NCBI GenBank assembly: GCA_963700865.1
Contig: CAVOZC010000011.1
Span: 1-50,538, forward strand
Direction: 5' to 3'
DNA from: CAVOGJ01 sp963700865
GTDB taxonomy: Bacteria > Planctomycetota > Planctomycetia > Pirellulales > Pirellulaceae
DNA: 50,538 nucleotides
The notes under the pieces were generated by a model, which saw only the letters and a program-made list of their open reading frames with translations, had not been told where the DNA came from and did no database searches. How positions within the stretch are numbered: the first letter of the stretch is position 1; each line of letters begins with the position of its first letter. The position numbers and the translations under genes are program-made. This document shows positions 43,945 to 50,538 of the stretch, in pieces.

Positions 43945-45045
43945 CTAAACCTGTTCGTACCGAGCCCGCAACTCCCGCCGCAGTACCTTGTTCGACGCGG
44001 TCCGCGGGAGTCGTTCGACCAGGATCACTTCGGCGATCTTGAAGAGTGGATTCAATCGCTCCCGGACGGCTTGGGTCATCAACGCCTGCAAGGTCTCGAC
44101 GGATACTTCGTCCTTGCTCGCCGGCGCGGCAAAAATGACCAGTCGTTCCGGGCCGCCGGCCGGATCGTGGATGGCAATGGCAGCCAGCTCGCGAATCCCC
44201 GGCGGATGGCCGATGGCCGCCTCGATTTCGGCGGAACTGACCTTGATGCCGCCCAGATTCATCGTGTCGTCGACACGGCCACCTGCCACGAAATAGCCTC
44301 CGGCGAGCCTCCGAAAATGGTCACCGTGCCTCCGCAATGCCTCTCCCTGCGGACCGGCAGGGGCGCCCGCGTAGTATGTCTCGTGATGATCGCGATTGAG
44401 CAGATGCGTGGAGAGTCCCATCGCGGGCGGGACCAGGTACAAGGTCCCCTCATCCGCCGGCTGGTTCCGTTCGTCGAGGATCAAGATACGACTGCCGAAG
44501 GCGGGCGTGGCGAAGGCTCCGGGCACGTTGGCGTGAAGCACGCTGCTGGCGATATAGCCGCCGCCGATCTCCGTCCCCCCACAGTATTCGACCACCGGTT
44601 TCATCCCAGCCAGGCTGCTCAAATAGAACATATCGTCCGCCTGGGACGCCTCGCCCGTGGAACTGAAGCAGCGGATGGCAGACCAGTCGCACGATTCGAT
44701 CGCGGGCGAGGCTCGCCACGCCCGAACCAGCGTGGGGACGACGCCGAGCATCGTGACGCCGGCTCGTTCGACGAAGCGGCCAAAGCCTTCCCCGACGGGT
44801 GCGTCGTGATACAAACCGATCGTGGCACGATTGATCAGGGAGGCATAAATCAGCCACGGACCCATCATCCAGCCCAGATTCGTCGGCCACACCACGACAT
44901 CACCCGAGCGAATGTCTTGCAGCAAGGCCCATCGGTCGCCGCCTTGATCGGCGTCGTCTGGTCCCAGGGGATCGCCTTGGGATCGCCTGTCGTGCCGGAT
45001 GAAAAGAGAATGCCGGTCGTTCGGTCGGGAGCCGCGACATGCCAA
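43945..45045 (-). CDS. AMP-forming acyl-CoA ligase, C-terminal part
   Basis: This is the C-terminal two thirds of an ANL-superfamily acyl-CoA synthetase. Landmarks are WPTNLGWMMGPWLIYASL, IRCFSSTGEASQADDM, VEYCGGTEIGGGYI, the hinge region GRVDDTMNLGGIKVSSAEIE and the catalytic-lysine motif LPRTASNKVLRREL. The family is closest in style to plant acyl-activating enzymes 17/18 and acetyl/acetoacetyl-CoA synthetases. The frame is valid to about 44945; upstream of that the P-loop region SSGTTGDPKAIPWDQTTPIK sits in another frame (44945-45065), so the first 30 codons given here are not real. Last gene of the tyrosine catabolic operon; activation of acetoacetate would fit, but this is inference. Confidence 0.85.
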   Translation of the reverse strand: MACRGSRPNDRHSLFIRHDRRSQGDPLGPDDADQGGDRWALLQDIRSGDVVVWPTNLGWMMGPWLIYASLINRATIGLYHDAPVGEGFGRFVERAGVTMLGVVPTLVRAWRASPAIESCDWSAIRCFSSTGEASQADDMFYLSSLAGMKPVVEYCGGTEIGGGYIASSVLHANVPGAFATPAFGSRILILDERNQPADEGTLYLVPPAMGLSTHLLNRDHHETYYAGAPAGPQGEALRRHGDHFRRLAGGYFVAGGRVDDTMNLGGIKVSSAEIEAAIGHPPGIRELAAIAIHDPAGGPERLVIFAAPASKDEVSVETLQALMTQAVRERLNPLFKIAEVILVERLPRTASNKVLRRELRARYEQV

Positions 45046-45912
45046 TCACTGCCGGCGGCCTCGGCTTGTCGCGCTGCGCTCGAGAAACGTCTCGAACGAG
45101 ACATCGTCCGGGCGTCGCGGTGCGTTCTGTCCGCCGACCACGATGGTGACCGGCCCGTCGATTTCGCGGACCCGCGCGTAAATGTCGATCGTTTTGCCCG
45201 CTCGCTCGGTCGTCCCGCCGCAAAAGATGGCCGACGCTCCCGAGATGCGGAGGCGTTTCGCGATTTCGGGCGCGGCAAAACTGTCGGCGATCGATACGAC
45301 GGCACCACCGGCGGCGATGATTCCGAGAAAAATCGCCACGGCATCGGCGGTCATCGGCATGATGACCGCGACGGCGTCGCCGGGCCGCAGGCCGTCGGCG
45401 CGCAACGCCCTCACGATACGATTCACCTGAGCCTTTAAGTCGCGATAGCTGGTTCGAGTCAACGTACCGTCCTCGGCGGACTGAATAATCGCGGTCGCGT
45501 CCGGCTCCGCCGCAAAGCAGCTCGCCGCGATATTCAGCCGGGCGCCCGGCAGCCAGCGCGGTCTTTCAACGCCATCCGGCATGTCGAGCGTTGCAGCAGG
45601 TGGAGTGACGAATTGGATGCCGAGCGTCGTGACCATCGCTTGCCAGAAAGCGGCCGGCTCGTCGATGGACCACTGGTAGAACGCGTCGATTTGCGCCGCC
45701 GGGAAACCGGCGGCACGCATGGCTCGAGCCAGGCCCGAGTGATCACGGGCGTCCTGGTCGGGTAGCCACATCGGTCGTGGCCCCTCATTAGAAACGGGCC
45801 AATCGGCCATGGTTGCCCGCCAGGCTTGACGCCATTGCTCGGGAGTGGGCCGCTGGGGTCTCCATTCTTCGAGTTGCTCGGCCCAGGCACGAGCGAGCCG
45901 CGGTGCTGACAT
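45046..45912 (-). CDS. AMP-forming acyl-CoA ligase, N-terminal part
   Basis: This is the N-terminal part of the same ligase. The ATG at 45912 has AAGGGAG upstream. It contains the N-terminal ACS-type segment (FYQWSIDEPAAFWQAMVTTL, LPGARLNIAASCFA) and the substrate-domain start LTRTSYRDLKAQVNRIVRAL, LRPGDAVAVIMPMTADAVAI, IFLGIIAAGGAVVSIADSFA. The frame is lost at about 45070 after SFETFLERSA; the P-loop follows in a second frame and the remainder in a third (to 43945). With two one-base corrections the enzyme would be about 655 residues. Confidence 0.85.
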   Translation of the reverse strand: MSAPRLARAWAEQLEEWRPQRPTPEQWRQAWRATMADWPVSNEGPRPMWLPDQDARDHSGLARAMRAAGFPAAQIDAFYQWSIDEPAAFWQAMVTTLGIQFVTPPAATLDMPDGVERPRWLPGARLNIAASCFAAEPDATAIIQSAEDGTLTRTSYRDLKAQVNRIVRALRADGLRPGDAVAVIMPMTADAVAIFLGIIAAGGAVVSIADSFAAPEIAKRLRISGASAIFCGGTTERAGKTIDIYARVREIDGPVTIVVGGQNAPRRPDDVSFETFLERSATSRGRRQ

Positions 45913-46043
45913 GGTTCTCCCTTCGGATCGCGGGTCGCACGTATCTTAGCCAATGCACGTGCCTTCGTGCGAGCCACCGAGTCTTCGGCGTTGCAGGGGA
46001 GTCAACCAGGAAGACGACGAAGTGGTTCGGGGATCGACCCTGG

Positions 46044-46656
46044 CTACAAGGTGGGGCGTGGCAGATCAAAGCGATCCGTGGTGCGGGAATAGCTGGCCCC
46101 GCCCATCCGGCCGACCAGATCCAGTTTCGCAGGATCGGCCAGTCCTTCCTCGTCGAGCACGGCATCGTCGACGTGGACCAGCAGGATCTTGCCGATCACG
46201 AGGTTGGCTCCAACGAGCCACTTCCCAACTGCATCGCCAAATGCAACTGGCACTCAAAGGAAGCGGTCGATTCTTTCACTCGTGGTGGGGCCACCCGCGC
46301 TGAGGCGATCGGGGTCAGTCCGCAGGCCTCGAATTCGCTGACTTCGGGCGGATAATCGGCCGAAGTCTGGTTCATCACTTCGGCCACCGAAAAGGGCACG
46401 ACGTTGACCACGAACTCTCCCGGTGGCCTCAATGTTGAGCAACGAGTCCTTCTTGCTTCCGTCGCGACGATTGACAGGGCAGAACATGAGCGTGGGAGGA
46501 TTGGCACCTATACCGTTGAAAAAGCTGTAAGGCGCCAAGTTCGAGCTGCCGTCGCCGGCAAGGCTGGAGACCCAGGCGATCGGACGGGGCATGATCGAGC
46601 CGCACCATGTGCAGATAAAAATCCCGAATACCCATTTCTTGCGGGTCAAGCTGCAT
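46044..46656 (-). pseudogene. Flavin-reductase-like FMN-binding protein, at least two frameshifts
   Basis: Read on the minus strand from the ATG at 46656 (GAGGAA upstream), three frames together give a flavin reductase-like split-barrel protein of about 200 residues: MRP-type start MQLDPQEMGIRDFYLHMV, then PIAWVSSLAGDGSSNLAPYS, FFNGIGANPPTLMFCPVNRR, then EFVVNVVPFSVAEVMNQTSA and CGLTPIASARV, then LVGANLVIGKILLVHVDDAV and GGASYSRTTDRFDLPRPTL. The family binds FMN and reduces it for partner oxygenases. It lies 26 bases after the homogentisate dioxygenase gene and is probably in the same operon. Confidence 0.75.
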
Positions 46657-46682
46657 GGCAAATTCCTCGCACGTGAGCACTG

Positions 46683-47861
46683 CTACAGCCAACTGAGCGG
46701 ATAGGAAGCATCATCGAACTCCATGGCCTGTCGAGTCACCTGCAACGGCTTCTCGGTATCAAACATTACCGCCATCTCATCCGTGCGATCGACATTCATG
46801 CTGGCCACGATGGTGCCGGGATGAGGCCCATGCGGGATGCCTTCGGGGTGCCAGGTGAAGGAGCCCACCTGAGCACCGTGCCGCGAGGCAAAATGGCCGT
46901 CCACGTAGAACAGCACTTCGTCGGCCTGGATGTTAGAATGTGCGTAGGGGACTTTGACAGCCTGCGGATGGTGGTCGAAGAAAGCGAGGCGCGAACGTGC
47001 AGATCACGAAGCCAGCGGCATTCGAACGTTTGCTGATAGGGCGGCGGGAGATGGACGGTGCCGGTCAGCGGTTCAAAGTCCCAGGCGTTGAATGTGTAGG
47101 GATAGACCAGTCCGTCCCAGCCGATGACGTCGAGCGGGTGATGGGGCGATACGGTCCGCGTGAATCGCGTATGATCCTTGGAGGATCACGGCGGTCTCGA
47201 CTTCCTGGTCGAACGGTGACTAATTCGGCAGGGCCATGAAAGTCCCGTTCGGAGAAGGGCGCACCCATCATCATCTGCCCTTCGGGATTCTGGTATCGCG
47301 GTGGTACGCGACATCGGACTGAAGGACTCAAGGATCAAATAGTCCTCGTGCTTCGGATGTCGTCGGCCACCAGTCGTAGATTGTGGTCCGAGGCATCACG
47401 ATCGTAGTCGCCCCGGCGATAGGGCGAGTCGACCGAATGTGATGTGACAGTGCCCGATCCTTGTAGATGAAGATCACTTCGTCGGCCGCTCCATTACGGT
47501 ACAATTACTCCTGCGGCAAATCAGGCCGACAGCGGTAGGCGACGAGGTCATCGTTGAACAGCAACGGCACGCGGCCAGTTATCGGGTCGCCGTGACGAGC
47601 CAGGTCGCCGGTACAAAGTGATGGTGGCGGAGCGGCAGGTCCTCAACGGCTTCGAGCGCCACGGTCCCGATGCGCTCGACCGAGATATTTCGGGTCGGCG
47701 GGCGCAGGTGATACATGATCGAATACGGTCCGGAAAAACCATCCGTCGCGAGGACGTGCTCATAGTACAGACCTTCGCCCGCATAGCTCTGTTCGGTGGG
47801 ACGTCGATGTTGGATGTGACGTTTCGGCGGGCATCGATCCCAGCTGGCGATAAAAAGGCAT
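46683..47861 (-). pseudogene. hmgA: Homogentisate 1,2-dioxygenase, multiple frameshifts
   Basis: This non-haem iron enzyme opens the ring of homogentisate to maleylacetoacetate in tyrosine and phenylalanine breakdown. Minus-strand start at 47861 (AGGA upstream): MPFYRQLGS, then RHIQHRRPTEQSYAGEGLYY, EHVLATDGFSGPYSIMYHLR in another frame, then PPRYQNPEGQMMMGAPFSER in another, and the C-terminal EVLFYVDG, FASRHGAQVGSFTWHPEGIP, HGPHPG, ending YPLSWL at 46683. Metal-ligand region HPEGIPHGPHPG is intact. The span of about 393 codons fits the family. At least five frame changes are needed, an unusual density, so I list it as broken while suspecting sequence quality. Confidence 0.8.
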
Positions 47862-47878
47862 ATCGGGTGTTCCTGCAA

Positions 47879-48390
47879 TTACACGGTGGGTAGAGAACCT
47901 GGTTGCCGGGCCTCGAACCGATTCGCTTCTCGATTTTTTCGGACTTCGTGGGATCCCAGATGCGACCATTCATGGCAATAAAAATGACCTCCCGAGTGCG
48001 TCTGGCAAGCTGCCACGGCGTGACCAATATTGAAGACACGGCGTCGCTACCCACAAATCGAGCCGGATTAAGGGCACCGGTGAGCACGATGACTCGGCGA
48101 TCACCAAGAGGCAACAAGGCGGTCGCCGTCTCGATCATGGTGTCGGTGCCATGCGTCACCAAAAACCGATCATTCCCGTGATTGCGCCAATGGTTTCGCA
48201 AATTAAACGTCGGTCTTCTGGCGTGATTTCCAGACTGTCTTTTCGAACAGAGTGAGATCACCTCGAATTCGAACGCGACATCGAGGCTCGCAAAATCTCG
48301 TCGATCTGCGGCTCACCAACTTGGTAGGCACTCTTTCGTCGAAGTACGTCTTATCGATCGTACCGCCGGTCGTGACAATGGTACCAGCAT
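47879..48390 (-). pseudogene. Short-form L-asparaginase-like protein, several frameshifts
   Basis: Pieced together on the minus strand: IVTTGGTIDKTYFDER, RCRVRIRGDLTLFEKTV, FLVTHGTDTMIETATALLPL, GDRRVIVLTGALNPARFVGS, DAVSSI, then IAMNGRIWDP and NREANRFEARQPGSLPTV ending at 47879. These are the asparaginase N-terminal-domain motifs (TGGTI and THGTDTM carry the catalytic threonines). A length of about 170 residues matches the one-domain bacterial asparaginase-like family. Three or more indels are required. It sits between hppD and hmgA with gaps of 11 and 17 bases; its role in the pathway is not known. Confidence 0.75.
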
Positions 48391-48401
48391 GGAGGGTCCG
48401 A

Positions 48402-49505
48402 TTACAGCGAGCCCCGCTTTTGCTGCTCGCGTTCGATGGCTTCAACGAGCGCCTTGAAAATTGCCCTCGCCAAAACCAACCGAGTTCCCGCGCCGTTGAA
48501 TGATTTCGTAGAACAAGGTCGGTCGATCGAAGATTGGCTTGGTAAATAACTGCAAGAAGTACCCATCTTCGCGGTCACGATCGACCAGAATCGCAGCTCG
48601 CTTCAAGTCGCTAAGCGGTCTCCTGAATCTCACCGACTCGTTCGGGTATCAGCGTCATAATACGTATCGGGAACTTCCGAGGAACTGCATTCCCAGCCGC
48701 CTCATCTCCAGTACCGCGTCGACGATGTTGGATGTCAGCAGTGCGATGATGTTGGACGCCCGGCCCATGGAACTCATCGAGAAATTCCTGGATTTGAGAG
48801 TTTTTGGAGGACGGTTCATTGATCGGCAGACGAACGTAGCCATCTCAGTCACCCACGACCTTACTCATCAAGGAACTGCGTCCGGTGTTAATGTCGAAGT
48901 GCGCCGTTTGTCGAAACCCGAACACGCGCCCGTAATAGTCAACCCACTCATCCATGACTTCGACATTCGCCACCACGTGGTCGATCATCATGATGTGGAT
49001 GTCGCTGAACTCGATGCCCCCCGCGACGTTCTCGTAGCCCGGCGCGAAGACGCCCTGGCTGATCACGATGGACAAACGTGTGGACGGTATCGCCGTACGC
49101 GGCAATCGAGCCGGCGGTAAGTATGATCCTTGTCCAGATCGCGGACGATCTGGCACTGTCGATTTTTCGGCGTGAGCCAGCGCCGCGGCCACGTCATCGA
49201 CGCGAAACGCGACATCCTTCACGCCGCAGCCATGCTTGTCCAGAAAAGCCCGGATCGCATTCGCCTCGGCCGATCTCCCTGGGGTTCGGCAAATAGGAAG
49301 TTGACGCGTCCCTGGCCAACCACGACGCTCGACGCCCCTTCAATCCGGTCGAGACATCTCCCACGGCGATTCGCCTGCAGAGCCCCAGCTTGCTCGCTGT
49401 GGTATTCGGCCCATTGTTCGACGTCGTCGACGAAAAACTCGATGTGATCGATCCCGCGGACCCCAGCGGATTGCGTTTCTTTTGTTCAGTCGCCACGGTT
49501 GCCAT
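48402..49505 (-). pseudogene. hppD: 4-Hydroxyphenylpyruvate dioxygenase, multiple frameshifts
   Basis: This Fe(II) enzyme converts 4-hydroxyphenylpyruvate to homogentisate. Minus-strand start at 49505 after AAGGAG: MATVATEQKKRNPLG, then a broken N-terminal VOC domain (FFVDDVEQWAEYHSEQAG recoverable in an adjacent frame), a good middle block (MIDHVVANVEVMDEWVDYYG, RVFGFRQTAHFDINTGRSSL), ALLTSNIVDAVLEMRRLGMQ and the C-terminal block ILVDRDREDGYFLQLFTKPI, FDRPTLFYEIIQRRGNSVGF, GEGNF, with KALVEAIEREQQKRGSL in another frame to 48402. The iron ligands His (IDHV), His and Glu (YEIIQ) are placeable. The span is about 367 codons, as in the family. Six or more indels. First gene of the operon. Confidence 0.82.
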
Positions 49506-49825
49506 CTACCATTCTCCTTGTCGGGACGGGGCAGGTCAGCCCAACCGGCACAGATCCCGGCGGGTGTGAACACCGACCCCAATTCTCGCCGGCTTGTGCC
49601 CCGCCGCCTAGACGCAAAATGAGGAATATATTTCGTTCTTTGCGTCAATTCCAGCGGTGGCCGTGGCAGTGTGATCCGGGCATGCCCCGATCACATCGCG
49701 CGGGAATCGGAAGCAAGAACGCCCGCGGTTCGGCAACGGTGGCGTGGACGCTTTTCCGTTGTCGCTCTAGATTCTACCGGTCGACCTCCGCTACCGAAAA
49801 CCACGCGGTGCTTGCCAGGAACGCC

Positions 49826-50538
49826 ATGAACTACCTCTCAGACTCTTTGTTCCGTCGCTTTGCCCTGGGGCTGGGGCTGGCCGTCGCCATGGGCGGTTTC
49901 GCCGTCCATGCCGACTGGGATGCGAAGGCCCTCACACCCCTCCGGGAAGCAACTTCGGACGCGTCCCATGCCCCGCGACTGGCCGCTGCCTGGAAAGCAG
50001 CTGCAGATTTAGCTGTTCGATGCACTGCCGACCGTGCTGTCGGCTTTTGACGATGCGAGTCCGTCGCCGTCAATTGGCTGTCGTCATTGGTCGATCGCAT
50101 TGTGGAACAAGGCGACTTGTCCCAAGCGCCCGCCGTACTGGACGCCTTGGAGGCATTTGTTCGCGACGATGGTCACGCAGTGCGTGGTCGCGAAACGGCC
50201 TTGGAATTGTTGCGAGGTCAGGACGAAGGGCGGGCAACGCGGATCGCCAATGACCTGCTGGACGACCGGGCGGCTCGGTTACGGCGACCGGCCGTCCAGT
50301 CGCTGATGGAGCGGGCACAGGCCGCCAGCGACGCGGACGAGAAAAGGCGGCTCTTCGAGCGGGCTTTCGACGCGGCTCGGGATGAAGATCAGATCATCCA
50401 GTCGGGTGTGGCGTTACGTGACATGGGCGTGCCAATCGACTTCATCCGTAAATTTGGCTCCCTCATGCATTGGCAGCTGATCGGTCCGTTTGCCTACGAC
50501 AATGGAGCCGGCTTTGACACGGCCTATCCGCCGAATCG
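49826..50538 (+). CDS. Secreted helical-repeat protein, 3'-truncated, unknown function
   Basis: The ATG at 49826 begins a signal peptide (LFRRFALGLGLAVAMGGFAV, cut near HAD). The protein continues as Ala-rich helical repeats: AVLDALEAFVRDDGHAVRGR, LLDDRAARLRRPAVQSLMER, LFERAFDAARDEDQII, reminiscent of HEAT or TPR arrays. At the window edge a new element begins (WQLIGPFAYDNGAGFDTAYP), a WxxIGPF motif that I know from planctomycete exported proteins. The frame is lost between about 50005 and 50062 (LFDALPTVLSAFDDASP is in another frame) and then returns, implying two compensating indels; the frame ORF stop at 50050 is therefore not trusted. It is divergent from hppD. Confidence 0.65.

Noticed and set aside
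41993..43948. Recurrent 62-91-codon frames within the tandem units (plus and minus)
   Set aside because: They shift frame with the T-tract and lack initiation signals; the last one runs into unrelated sequence.
43891..45438. 515-codon plus-strand frame opposite the acyl-CoA ligase
   Set aside because: Antisense shadow; ligase motifs are on the minus strand.

Overview
The window looks like a chromosomal piece of a planctomycete, probably Pirellulaceae-like. Family-level evidence: a DUF1549/DUF1553 gene followed by a Tat-exported DUF1501 gene, a secreted DUF1080 protein, an ECF sigma factor followed directly by a membrane Ser/Thr kinase, a NatB permease that reads into a CPBP protease, and giant surface proteins that begin with the LE(S/D)R(L/R)(A/L)L(S/A) motif and, in one case, end in dockerin-like repeats. 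GC content is high and many genes are secreted or membrane-bound.

Layout. 1-6 kb: the 3' part of a prepilin peptidase, a small lipoprotein, an ABC-2 exporter (NatA/NatB-like plus CPBP) and a DUF1080 protein. 6.1-10.6 kb, minus strand: an RTX-type calcium-binding repeat protein and a polytopic membrane protein. 10.8-13.9 kb: the DUF1549/1553-DUF1501 pair, convergent with sppA (13.9-15.8 kb, minus) across a hairpin. A fatty-acid desaturase (minus) is divergent from a DUF4405 membrane protein, a three-domain EIIA / pyruvate-kinase-C-like / diadenylate-cyclase protein and pdxH (to 20.1 kb). 20.1-25.0 kb is an accessory zone. It holds two ~600-bp near-identical direct repeats around a 513-bp element, with attC-like sites whose outer boxes are exactly complementary to the cassette starts, then tRNA-Gly(CCC), a CPBP gene, an NTF2-like remnant and an isoprenylcysteine-methyltransferase-like gene, the last three each followed by an attC-like site. 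I read this as an integron cassette array without a visible integrase. A ParD/ParE-type pair follows. 26.7-29.8 kb: the ECF sigma factor and kinase. 30.2-38.7 kb: one giant surface protein (repeat-rich N-terminus, RHS/YD repeats, RHS core, dockerin). 39-40.5 kb: a DUF1254/DUF1214 gene. 40.6-43.7 kb: an IS200/REP-associated (Y1/HUH) transposase gene beside six tandem copies of a ~309-bp unit. 43.9-49.5 kb, minus strand: a compact aromatic amino-acid catabolic operon (HPPD, short asparaginase, homogentisate dioxygenase, flavin-reductase-like protein, AMP-forming acyl-CoA ligase). The window ends in a 3'-truncated secreted protein.

Quality caveat. At least a dozen otherwise well-conserved genes are interrupted by single-base frameshifts, and between 46.0 and 49.5 kb a frame change occurs roughly every 100 bases. 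In one place an internal duplicate shows directly that the break is a one-base insertion. Sequencing or assembly indels are the simplest explanation for most breaks, so 'broken' genes here should not be read as true pseudogenes without read-level checks.
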